Source: Hymenoscyphus infarciens (taxonomy: Eukaryota > Ascomycota > Leotiomycetes > Helotiales > Helotiaceae). From it: DNA of 46,504 nucleotides. The stretch is from NCBI GenBank assembly GCA_001414345.1, contig LLCB01000395.1:1-46504 (forward strand), in the 5' to 3' direction. The notes beneath the pieces are model-generated. The model searched no databases, was not told the origin of the DNA, and saw only the letters and a program-made list of their open reading frames with translations. The translations under genes and the position numbers were made by a program. Shown here one piece after another: positions 11,528 through 20,528 of the stretch (positions within the stretch are counted from its first letter, which is position 1; every line of letters begins with the position of its first letter).

Positions 11528-11764
11528 TACGTGTGGCGATGGAGCGGCGGCTTTTAGTACCGCCTCACGCCTACCACCTCGCAGCTTCTCAAGCTCTAAC
11601 AGAACATCGCAAAAATAAAGCGAAAATCCGAGAATATCTAGCAGCTGCTACTTAATCTTGATCTCGAAGCCTATAAGTTTTTAGAGTATGGTGGTGTTTT
11701 TATCAGAGCTTTACGATTAGATCTCAAGTACTGAAAATCTGCCGCTCCATCGCTACACGTTGAG
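11528..11764. mobile_element. MITE-like element with imperfect ~34-bp terminal inverted repeats
   Basis: ACGTGTGGCGATGGAGCGGC at 11529-11548 is matched by the reverse complement of 11741-11760 with one difference, and similarity continues inward through TTTTAGTAC / TTTTCAGTAC. An 8-bp direct repeat GCTGTCTC lies at 11520-11527 and 11765-11772 and may be the target duplication, although the outer 1-4 bases between it and the TIRs do not pair. Length is about 235 bp. A 62-codon open frame (11467-11655) runs through it but starts outside and matches nothing I know. It is probably a non-autonomous DNA transposon or a solo fragment. Confidence 0.55.
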
Positions 11765-11868
11765 GCTGTCTCAATTACCCCTCTTATGCCCGATGACATA
11801 TGGTTCACTATAGTCTTCTCCATCTACACGTCATGATCCCTATCTCCAACTCTTTGAATTGAGACAGC
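11765..11868. repeat. Inverted repeat pair GCTGTCTCAATT / AATTGAGACAGC
   Basis: A perfect 12-bp inverted repeat has arms at 11765-11776 and 11857-11868 separated by 80 nt. The left arm overlaps the proposed duplication flanking the MITE-like element, so the two structures may be nested. Confidence 0.6.
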
Positions 11869-12257
11869 TGAATGATTCATTCCTCAGCAGTGCGGGAACT
11901 GGCAAATCCGACATCGACTGACTGACTACCCTATCGCTTACAGATAACTTTTCGGATGTTATATGAAGTTCAATAACACCTTGTAAATCATATTGTTGAA
12001 AACACGTAAAACACGTTTGTTGGCATTTCCAGTTCATGCACAGCGATCTGCGATCTGCTATCTGCTCTGAATATCTAGTCCCTACAGTCTTCAAGGTTGT
12101 GTGCGCTCCACTTTGAGGTTTAAGCGTTGTTAAATGTGGAGGTGGAGGGGCTGCGGGAGAGGGGTGCATTCGGAGATGCAGCTGGAAAATTTATTTCCGA
12201 CGGATGTTAGTGGTGATGATGTAGGTGGATTGAGAGCGTCTTGTGGTTTTAAACTGA

Positions 12258-12267
12258 GGGGGGGGGG
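12258..12267. repeat. G10 homopolymer upstream of the GST gene
   Basis: Ten consecutive G lie about 115 nt upstream of the GST start codon. The run length may be variable. Confidence 0.8.
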
Positions 12268-12381
12268 CCTTTGTTATAAAACAGAAGCTTCGCTGTTGAG
12301 GTTCCCAGAGCCTCACACAACTATCTCAAATCATCAACACTTTCCAATTTCCCAATTTTAACTCAAGTCAATTAATCCAAG

Positions 12382-13155
12382 ATGAGCAAGCCAATCACTC
12401 TCTACGGCCATGGCATGTCTCCCTCAAAGCAAAGCAGAAAAAAAAATTGCTAACCTGCCACTCAAGCCAGCGGTCCAAATCCATGGAAAGTAGCCATCAT
12501 CCTCGAAGAACTCGGGCTTCCATACGAACACAAAATGATCGACATGGCCGACATGAAAAAAACTCCTTACGAAAAAATATGCGTTAACGGTCGGGTCCCC
12601 GCAATTGAAGACCCCAACACCGGTATTACCCTTTGGGAGTCGGCAGCCATCATCGATTACCTCGTCGAAACATATGACAAAGACAAGAAATTAACCTTCA
12701 CCACTACACCCGAGAAATTCCAAGTCAATCAATGGGTGTACTTCCAGGTGAGCGGGCAGGGACCGTATTACGGACAGGCGGTTTGGTTCACCAATTATCA
12801 TAAGGAGCAGTTGGAGAGTGCAAAGGAGAGATATCGGGAGCAGGTTACGAGGGTGTTTTATGTTTTGAATAATGCACTTGAGGGGAAGCAGTATTTGGTT
12901 GGTGATAAGTGGTAAGCTTCTCCTCCATCTCTGAATTAGCTACGAGGTGATCTTTTGGCTAATGAGAGGAATAGCACGATTGCCGATCTTTCATTCCTTA
13001 CTTGGGATATGATGATTCCCTTCATTTTTGGTGACAAGGTGGCGGAGTTGGATATTGAGAATAAGTACCCTAATTACTATGCGTGGAATAAGAGGTTGAT
13101 GGAGAGATCTTCTGTGAAGAAGATTGTAAAGGACAAGACAGCTGCGACTTCATGA
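12382..13155 (+). CDS. Glutathione S-transferase, fungal Ure2-like class
   Basis: Preferred exons are 12382-12412, 12467-12911 and 12975-13155, giving 218 residues. The N-terminal thioredoxin-fold domain contains GPNPWKVAIILEELGLPY and the glutathione-binding segment GRVPAIEDPNTGITLWES (Glu-Ser pair). The all-helical C-terminal domain contains QWVYFQVSGQGPYYGQAVWF and TIADLSFLTWD. The enzyme conjugates glutathione to electrophiles in the cytosol. Intron 2 (12912-12974, GTAAGC...TAG) is clear. Intron 1 is ambiguous: GCATGT at 12413 with AAG at 12466 gives GHASGPNPWK, whereas GTCTCC at 12417 with CAG at 12470 gives GHGIGPNPWK. The first has the better donor (one base from GTATGT), the second the better acceptor; CTAAC at about 12450 serves both. 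The first exon is only about 31-35 nt. Confidence 0.88.
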
Positions 13156-15812
13156 GGGAAGCTATATAGCAGAGAGGCGGTAGAAATATAATCACCTTTA
13201 TCTTCAAACTTCCACTATATGCATCCCGGCCACTTGGAGAAGTTGATTCAAACCGCACTCCAACCATTTTGGGCAGCACCAATGGTGAAATAATAACTTT
13301 TACGACAAATGCAAGCGAGCAATGATTGAGCGAAGACCCCTAACCGAATGGTATGGTGGCTTGAAGGCCCTACAAGATATAGATCCAGTCTAAGAGCTGA
13401 AAGAAACTATTGCAGTTTGGTTTCACCTCGCGCTCCCTTCCCCGAGATCTGTTTGTAAGTAATCTACCAATAGTCGTATCTATCGAAGATGAAGCTATTC
13501 CCGGTAACCTATAAAAAACCACACCATTCAAAAAGCGAGCTATTCCCAGGTAGCCTATTAATAGCCTCCAGCTTTCACAGCTTTCACAGCCCAGAAAACT
13601 GGTGACGACGAACAGGAAAAGTACAAACCTTAAGTAATTAGGCAAAATCGTTCATGAATATATGACTGGTCCACATAAATGGTTCATACGACATTCTCTT
13701 ACTGGTCTCGTGAGTTTCGATCTAGTTCATAAGTAAGCTATGGAACTCACTACGAGTAAGCTGCGAGTCACTCATGAGTAGGCTGCCAAGGAACTTCATG
13801 TTTGGTCACTCTTTACGCGAAGTGACTTTCATACCTATCGTCCAACGAAGATTCCTATTCTGAAAACGAACCTGGAGCCTACGCATTTCATTTGCGGCCC
13901 ACCTATACAGCAGTAGCCTCATATCTTCGCTCAGGTGGTGGGCGACCCTTCTTAATAAACAACGAAGAATTTAAAAGTAGCAAGATTCGACATCGGGGAT
14001 AACTGGATTCTGAAGAAGCTGCCACTGTCAATTGGACAATTTTATGGTTTAGGTTTGAACCTTTCAAGTCTTCTCAAGTTCCCAGTCTGAATCAACTTTA
14101 TTCAGATTCATGGCGGTTGGGGGCCTTGTTCTTCTCCTCCGATTACTGGGTCTGCTTCTTCCAAGAGGCTGGGAAAATTAACACCCCCACCCCAAATTTT
14201 GGCTAACTCTTTGTGAGTATGGTGCGAGTAAGATGCGAGTATGCTTCGAGCAACCCATAACTTTACCATCCCTTCCCATGTTCCCTACAATTGAAGAATC
14301 AAGACCAGAAGACTGGAAGTATTGTGTTAGAGTGCTTCTAGTGGACTCATCGCAGTGCGAATGTCACCCGGACTTGACGATATGGTTTGAAAGTTTCGCT
14401 TTTGTGTCGTTGGGACTTTTCGATACTGCAATAGTCGATGGTAAAAGCACACAGAGACCTGAAGAGGTTCGTATCTTCAGTGATACGTGTATCGCCTGCT
14501 AAAAAGGCGAGCCATCTTGTGTTCACGGGTGATATGATCGGTGATAAATGGCTGCGTAGGTTCGCGATTTTTTCAAAAAAGTTGCACCTCTTCAGACTCA
14601 GGTTGTCAAGTTGAGCCTTGAATTGGATTTTGTAGCAGTACCGTGTATTGGTAGGCGTCCGCCTCACCGTGAAGTTCCTGAGACGGCATGATGGAGAGAT
14701 GTGATAACGTTCCCAAGGTGCGTTATCTCGAGATTATGTTGTGGATTAGAGGCTGGGAAACTGCGCTGCATGGATGGCCGATAGTGATGGTGGCGTATAT
14801 CCAAACCCAGCCACACTCTTTTTCCACTACCAATCATGTGGTGCTCATTTCTCTCTGTGCCCCCGCTCTATTTTGCTAAGAAGAAAATGGTAAGTGAGTG
14901 AGCTAGTGATTTGTAAGTAAGCTACGAAAATACGTGTGAGCTGCGAAAGTGTAAGCGAGCTGTTGATTTGTGAGTGAGCTGCGAGAGTATAGGTAAGCTA
15001 TTAATTTATAAGTGTAAGCTATGTACGAGTAAGCTGCGAAAAAGCGAGTAAGCTAGTAATTTTAAGTAAGCTGCAAGAGTACGAGTAAGCTGCGAAAATG
15101 TAAGTAAGCTGGTGTTTGTGAGTGAGATGCGAAAATGCGAGTGAGCTGGTGATTTGTAAGTAAGCTAAACAATTTTTAAGTAAGCCAAGCTTCAAAGTCG
15201 GGGGCTAAGAAAGTTACGAGTAAGCTGTGAGTGAGCTATATATTTGCGAGTAAGATATAGAGGAACGAGCAACTGGGTGTTCGTGGTGTCGTACGGGGAC
15301 ATGAGACGAGTGAAATTCGGTAGTAGAGAGGCTGGTTGATTTTAGGATGAACAATGGAGGAGGATAGCGAAGGGACAGCAATAATGGATGACATCGTAAA
15401 GGCAAGGCAGGGTCTTGCAATTACTATATTTCTTTGGGAAGCGAAAGAACATGGGAGTGGGAGAATAGAGGAAGCGCATTGAGGAGCACTATAGACCAAT
15501 GTCTTGAACAGGCACATATTGAATTAACCACTACTTGAGATCATCTCTAGAATACAACCAGTGAGCATCTTGGAAATGACACACGGAAACTCATATTAAC
15601 GGGATGGATGGCAAGTCTTGAGAGCTTTCCCGGCATAATACTCATTGAATTTGCTCTTTTCCCTAAACCCCTCGAACCGAAAGCGACAAATCCAACACGG
15701 CTTCATGGGTTCAACTACCAACAACATTCCCCCACATAACGCGAATCTCATCGACGGTCGAAGATCAAGGCCTCAAACCACGACGTGCAATGTGCTATTT
15801 ATTTCGAACATA
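13156..15812. other. Long intergenic region with repeats, no supported gene
   Basis: This is 2.66 kb between GST and the small Cys-rich gene. CpA and TpG are present, so it is not RIP-mutated. It contains scattered GAGTAAGCTGCGAGT-type units at about 13,727-13,790 and 14,213-14,245 and a dense array at 14,885-15,255 (listed separately). A near-duplicate of about 21 bp (AGCTATTCCCGGTAACCTAT and its relative) occurs at about 13,492 and 13,540. Open frames of 60-106 codons here look random. Confidence 0.6.
14885..15255. repeat. Degenerate minisatellite with TAAGCT / TGAGCT core
   Basis: Two alternating units of about 19-22 bp recur: GCTGCGAAAATGCGAGTGA-like and GCTGGTGATTTGTAAGTAA-like. Copies are visible at 14,903-14,960, 14,972-15,000, 15,031-15,060, 15,085-15,115 and 15,135-15,175, with weaker ones to 15,255. 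The array is not RIP-mutated: GCTG and CGAA contexts are intact. The same design in RIP-converted form is found at 41,957-42,671 in the opposite orientation. Confidence 0.8.
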
Positions 15813-16082
15813 TCATGACGAGTACCCTTCATCATCCATTGCCTCTCTCTGGACAACCAGCATGCGCCGGGCTTCCCTCCTGCTTCGACAACGCTACATT
15901 ATGGTCAACATTTGACACGCCAACGCTCGGGGAATGCATCGTACCTTGCATAACGCTTTAATATTCTCCAATTCATGACGGAGAAAATACTCATTGCATC
16001 TAGATGTGGTATCGTCACAGCGAACTATCCTCATCTCAGATTTGTGGCCGCAATCAAAGACCTGGATGACTTGGTGACACAT
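15813..16082 (-). CDS. Probable small Cys-rich protein, family unknown
   Basis: On the minus strand, exon 1 is 16082-15945 (46 codons) and exon 2 is 15893-15813 (26 codons plus stop), joined by a 51-nt phase-0 intron with donor GTACGA and acceptor TAG. The product is 72 residues. It starts MCHQVIQVFDCGHKSEMRIV and has C..H and C....C pairs (Cys2, Cys11, His13, Cys22, Cys29, Cys45, Cys48) that could form a small metal-binding site, followed by a basic helix RCRSRREARR across the splice junction. I recognise no named family; short ascomycete hypothetical proteins with an N-terminal CGH motif exist. It starts 180 nt downstream of the RRG7 stop on the same strand. Support is the clean splice geometry and non-random composition. 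Confidence 0.5.
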
Positions 16083-16261
16083 CTTTTTGGAGTCTGAGTT
16101 TGTTGCAAAGAGGTGAATGTTAGGGCTGGGAAGGGCGGGTTTCCCATTCTCTTATACTGCCAAACTGCGTGCAAGATCAATTCGTGCTACCCATTCCCTT
16201 CATTTGCTAAAGGTATCCGTGAGCCGAAAATGTGACCACAAACAACCGCTTTGCCAAACAC

Positions 16262-17254
16262 TTAAATCGGCTTTCCCTTCCATGTCAAAAGTGCCTCACG
16301 CCGATTCTGTTCACCCCCCAAATATCTCGCCTCAACTTCAATTCCATCCAGCCCCACTTGAGCCGCCCTTCGATTCCAAATGATTTGCAAAACGGACCCA
16401 TCATTCTCGCAAAGCACATAACCCATCGGCCATCTACTTCTCCCCAGAGCTTCCCTTACACCTTTAGTTGCTGGCGTTTGCGAGACCAGGAACCCAAGAA
16501 CATCAGGGTCTCTCCAACCGGGAGGTGCTCCAACGAATGCTCCCTCAAGCTCTCTCACAACGGATGGTCGGACTTTTGCAACAAAGGCTTTGCATTGAAT
16601 GAGAACTTTGAAGGGGGTCTTTGAGGAGGGTAGTTTCCAGGTTCCGAGGAGGTCGATGCCGTAGTCTGATTTTCCTCCTATTCTTTGGAGAGACATTCCC
16701 AAGCGTGTTAATGCTATTTGGACCATGTACTCGTAGTGGGTTCCGACATAGGTTGTACTTGTTTGGTCCATGGAAGTTTTGGCTACGTATGTCTGGAAGC
16801 TGGGGAGATCGTGGTGATTTAAATTTGAGGAATCGGGGTATTCTAGTTTTTCTTTCTTCTTTCTAGTCTTTTTGGGTAGACTGGAAGGGTCTGAGTCGAT
16901 CTTCTCAGAAGCATCCTTTTCGTTGTCGGATGGGTTTGAAGAAAAAATGAGAGTATTTGAAGCAGAATTCTCTAGTGTCTCCTTTTTCTTCCTCTTTAAT
17001 TTTGTTGGTAAGCTAGAAAGCGTCGAATCGGGCGATTCCAATGTATCAATTTTCTTCCTTCGTTTTGACACGTCGGGAATCCCCTCTTCCTCCCTTTTCA
17101 CTTTCATAGCATGACGACTGATTGAATCGAGAGGTTGTGTCTCCGCATATTTCTTGATCGGAGGATTTTTGGCCTTTGAAGCTAAAGTGCGAAATGCTTG
17201 TGGTTGCTGATGAGGACGGATGAGGCACCGAGAAAGGGGCATCGACCAGAACAT
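16262..17254 (-). CDS. RRG7: RRG7-like mitochondrial protein (DUF2034, PD-(D/E)XK nuclease fold)
   Basis: A single 330-residue exon. In yeast, Required for Respiratory Growth 7 is a mitochondrial protein needed for respiration; its biochemical activity is not settled. The N-terminus MFWSMPLSRCLIRPHQQPQAFRT-type sequence is basic and free of acids, as expected of a mitochondrial presequence. Residues about 45-150 are a low-complexity, Lys/Ser-rich linker with three KRKKK-like clusters, probably disordered. The conserved domain begins near residue 165. GTHYEYMVQIALTRLGM supplies a Glu (about 175), GGKSDYGIDLLGTW supplies Asp (about 201), and VLIQCKAF supplies the QxK element (about 220-222). 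This is the arrangement of a restriction-endonuclease-like active site. Conserved C-terminal blocks follow (LEGAFVGAPPGWRDPDVLGF, SRWPMGYVLCENDG). Divergent with MED21. Confidence 0.88.
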   Translation of the reverse strand: MFWSMPLSRCLIRPHQQPQAFRTLASKAKNPPIKKYAETQPLDSISRHAMKVKREEEGIPDVSKRRKKIDTLESPDSTLSSLPTKLKRKKKETLENSASNTLIFSSNPSDNEKDASEKIDSDPSSLPKKTRKKKEKLEYPDSSNLNHHDLPSFQTYVAKTSMDQTSTTYVGTHYEYMVQIALTRLGMSLQRIGGKSDYGIDLLGTWKLPSSKTPFKVLIQCKAFVAKVRPSVVRELEGAFVGAPPGWRDPDVLGFLVSQTPATKGVREALGRSRWPMGYVLCENDGSVLQIIWNRRAAQVGLDGIEVEARYLGGEQNRREALLTWKGKPI

Positions 17255-17589
17255 CGAGGTTGATAGGTAGAAATTACAAACATTCAGCTAGCGATAATCC
17301 ATTTTCCAGAAGACACAAAGGCGCGAAAATGACGAGCTGTAGTTTGTACAGATTTTTGTTCAAGAATGAGTATTGACTTGGTTTCCATCAAACAAAAATT
17401 CATCGCTGCAGCGTAGTCGGAGATTTGGTCGGATTTCCCGTCGGCAATTCAATCGGCCATCGGGAAGTCGGATGCGGACCGGCTCCACTTTCAAGGTTCC
17501 CGACCCACTCCCGACCCTGTGCCGAGGGAATGAAAGCTCTCTCTCAGCCTCGTCTTGTCGACTTCTGAGATCTCCGACAACTGCACATC
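17255..17589. promoter_or_regulatory. Shared divergent promoter RRG7/MED21, rich in TCGG motifs
   Basis: The 335-nt gap between two divergent start codons must hold both promoters. Between 17,418 and 17,500 the tetramer TCGG recurs at least six times, with CCGAC on the same strand around 17,500-17,515, so the motif lies in both orientations. No known factor is assigned. Confidence 0.5.
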
Positions 17590-18121
17590 ATGGCTGATCG
17601 ATTAACACAACTTCAAGATGCTGTTGATCAGGTATGCAAAACTTCCTTCGCCCCAGATACCTTACTAACAGCTCACAAGCTTGCAACCCAATTCGTGGCC
17701 TCCATATACTTCGTCAACAAACACCACGACCTCCACACCCTGAGCAAAACCGACAGCGTGCGAGACACCAAGAAAGAAAACGAAGGAGCCCAGCGGGATC
17801 CCCAAGATGGTAATTCTAAGCCCAAACATTATCTCGATTCGTTGTGCTAATAGCACACAAGTGGAACCTCTTTCCGCGCAGCAATTCAAAGATGGACAAC
17901 GCGAGTTGGCGCAAGATCTCATCACAAAGGAACAACAAATCGAATTATTGATCTCGACTTTGCCAGGGTTGGAAAATAGTGAGGAGGACCAGGAACGAAC
18001 GATCAAGCAGCTAGAGGAGGAATTGAAGGCGCAAGAGGAACAACGGAAGCAGGCTCTCAAGGCGCGGGAGGAGGTTCTGGGAAGATTGGACGGTGTCATT
18101 CGAAGTATAAAGAGACCATGA
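17590..18121 (+). CDS. MED21: Mediator complex subunit 21
   Basis: Exons are 17590-17631, 17680-17809 and 17862-18121, giving 143 residues, normal for fungal Med21 (Srb7). It is a nuclear subunit of the Mediator middle module that forms a coiled-coil heterodimer with Med7 and links activators to RNA polymerase II. The N-terminus [14 protein letters not shown] joined to [18 protein letters not shown] is the conserved family start. The C-terminal half (residues about 80-143) is a Glu/Gln/Lys-rich coiled coil. Intron 1 (17632-17679, GTATGC...AAG) is 48 nt, phase 0 and stop-free, so a retained-intron transcript would encode a 16-residue insertion in the helix. Intron 2 (17810-17861, GTAATT...AAG) skips a nearer TAG at 17853, which would break the frame. 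Convergent with the nucleotidase gene 269 nt downstream. Confidence 0.93.
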
Positions 18122-18390
18122 CTACAAGTTCTTGAGAACATCAATACTTGGTTTGGGTAGGGAGGAGGGAGACGGACATATCATAAGGAAAGGGCATCAT
18201 TTGGAGTTCGGGAATACCCCTCGCGGAGTTTAATTGGTATCTTGTTTCTCTCTCTATATATTACAAAGTCGTTGGTCGTGTTTTTCTAGGTTTATCTCTA
18301 TGCAGCTTCAGCACCATTTCTGCAATCTATCGTCCGTCTATCGTAAATCTATCCAGAACCGTTCCAGGAAGCGATCGAAGATATGGCACT

Positions 18391-19191
18391 TTATGCTGAC
18401 CCCGCTTCACGGCTCTTGAAAAATTGTGGGAACAGCCCTCTAAGCTCTTCCAAGTGACGAATTTGATGCTTGCATGGCTTATTTGCAGGCAGAGGTTCTC
18501 CCTCCTCTACCAAATGTGCGGTGTTCCATCCCAGCTCTTCGGCCTTCTTGCAATTCGAAGGGGAGTCATCTGAAAATGTAAGCTTGTAGACTGGCTTGGA
18601 AGTTCATATATCCTTACCAACAAAGTAGCAATCTTTCATCTCCTTGATCCCTGCCTCAAGCATTCCCTTCTCAAACATTTCAGTGTACGGTTTGCATACA
18701 ATCGGGTTCGCGCCATAATCGCAGTATGTCAACCCTTCAAACAAGTCGTCAATGCCAAGAAGGCGGACCACTCGTTTTCCGTGAGTAATGTAGGCATTTG
18801 TGAAGAGCCAGAGCTTGACCTTGGTCGTATCGATGTCTTCAAGTAGCTTTCGGAGTTCTGCGTCTGGAAAGATAATCTCATCGAGGGGAAGAGCATCGTC
18901 GACTTGGCGGTTGTATTCCAGCGGGTCAATCTTGTGATGACGGATGAGTCCTTCAATTGCAAGACCGTAATTCTTGTAGTACTCTTGATGAAGTCTAAAT
19001 GCATCGTCTTGAGAAAGCTCTAGGTGCTTCATGAAGTAGTCATCGATCAACCTTGTCATGTGATCGTGCACCTTTTTACTCTTTGGATACAGCTAGAGGA
19101 ACAGTCAGTTGAGTCCTAAGAGCATAATATCGAGGAAGAGACTTGCACAATTGTCGATATCAAAGAAGAAGACTGGTCGTGAGTCAGTCAT
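18391..19191 (-). CDS. SDT1: SDT1/PHM8-like pyrimidine 5'-nucleotidase (HAD superfamily)
   Basis: On the minus strand the exons are 19191-19147, 19092-18618 and 18569-18391, giving 232 residues. The enzyme dephosphorylates pyrimidine (and perhaps purine) nucleoside monophosphates in the cytosol. All four HAD motifs are visible: I, FFFDIDNCLY (nucleophile Asp, built across intron 1); II, LWLFTNA; III, the Lys in IVCKPYTEMF; IV, FVDDSPSNC, built across intron 2. Intron 1 (19146-19093) has the donor GCAAGT, exactly the strong donor consensus but with GC; no GT position keeps the DIDN|CLYPKS frame. Intron 2 (18617-18570) is GTAAGG...CAG. An in-frame upstream ATG at 19350 would add about 53 residues with a presequence-like composition, but the family usually starts just before motif I. 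Confidence 0.92.
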
Positions 19192-19600
19192 GGCTGTAGT
19201 ACTGTAGGACTTGAAGGACTTGACGGGTGATGATCGAGTGTGTAGGGTAACAAGTGAACATGAAGAAGGATAGAGAGTATTAATGTAGCGGGAGTGAAAA
19301 AGGGGAGTTCTGTGCCACTTGGTCCTGATGCAGGCTGAGGAAGGTAACATAGGAGAGGGTTCTAGTCTTTTCGCAAACAGAAAGATGGGATGTACTTGCC
19401 GTGAGTTTTACAACCAACGATTTGGTGTTCTCGACCCCGAGGTTCTTTATCATTCGACCCACTTTATTTGATAGATTTCCGGGGGGGAAAGTTTCTACAT
19501 TGAGCTCATTTATCTCTTTAGAGTTTCATCATTATTATACCACAGGTATACTTTCCCTACCTTCTGTAAGGCCGTGCCCTTAATAAAGACACTACCTTTA
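19192..19600. other. Nucleotidase promoter and transition into RIP-mutated DNA
   Basis: Ordinary composition persists to about 19,590. From there to the window end CpA/TpG becomes very rare. The junction region reads TGTAAGGCCGTGCCC at about 19,565-19,580; a repeat boundary is possible, but no partner copy was found. Confidence 0.5.
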
Positions 19601-19744
19601 CGTAGCTTCTTTAGTATAAAGGACATATATAAATCCACAACTTATACAGCTCTCTATATAATACTAGTATACGACGTATTATAATAAGAATTACACTTTA
19701 TTATAAATTAAAACTCTACTATTAGTAAGTCTTATAAGGAATTA

Positions 19745-20095
19745 GCAGATAAGCTATAAAGAGAGAGATAAGCTACTAAGATAGAGGTAAGCTTAGAATC
19801 TAGAATCATAAGATAAGCTATTATTAGTAGCTATTATAGAGAGTAAGCTTAGAATTAACAGATAAGCTACTAAGATAGAGATAAGCTTAGAATCTAGAAT
19901 CGTAGAGTAAGCTATTATTAGTAGCTATTATAAAGAGTAAGCTTAAAATTAATAAATAAGCTACTAAGATAGAGATAAGCTTAGAATCTAGAATTATAGA
20001 GTAAGCTATTATTAATAGCTATTATAGAGAGTAAGCTTAGAAATAATAGATAAGCTACTATAGAAGAGGTAAGCTTAGAATCTAGAATCGAGTAC
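19745..20095. repeat. Tandem repeat, 94-bp period, about 3.7 copies
   Basis: AGCTACTAAG recurs at 19,771, 19,865 and 19,959, and AGCTACTA again at 20,053, always 94 nt apart. Each unit carries AGATAAGCT, GGTAAGCTTAGAATCTAG and a TAGCTATTATAGAGAGTAA segment. Units differ mainly by A/G and C/T changes. Confidence 0.92.
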
Positions 20096-20484
20096 TAACT
20101 ATATCTATATATTTATATATATAAAATAATAAAGTATTAAAATAAAATTATAATAAAGTTTAAATAAAATAACCTATTAATACTACTACTATATATTATC
20201 TAAGAGTACTTAAAAGTATAGTAAATAGCTAACGCCTATTCTATTACTAAGAGCCTATATTAAAGATCCTAATAGCGCTACTAGAAATAGGTTCTTCTAT
20301 TTAATATTAGCCTATTACTTAAAATACTAAAAGAAAAGACTTACGATTTTACTAAAGTTAGTCTTACCTAGTACTATTTACTAACCTAATAGTAATATAT
20401 TTTCACTTTATAATATTAATACTAACTAGCCTACTAGAAAACTATTAGTATTAAAAGGTTAGATTTAGAAACTTCTAACTTACT

Positions 20485-20528
20485 AGCTAGCTCTAGCTCT
20501 AGCTCTAGCTCTAGCTCTAGCTCTAGCT
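20485..20528. repeat. Hexanucleotide microsatellite (AGCTCT)n
   Basis: About seven consecutive copies of the hexamer, ending TAGCTGC at about 20,530. The unit lacks CpA and TpG, so RIP would leave it untouched. Confidence 0.9.

Noticed and set aside
11467..11655. 62-codon ORF downstream of malate synthase
   Set aside because: It begins outside and runs into the MITE-like element, with no recognised domain or splice partner.
306..19191. A secondary-metabolite or defence gene cluster
   Set aside because: The genes are housekeeping or general metabolic types with no synthase, cluster regulator or immune-type domain; co-location looks incidental.
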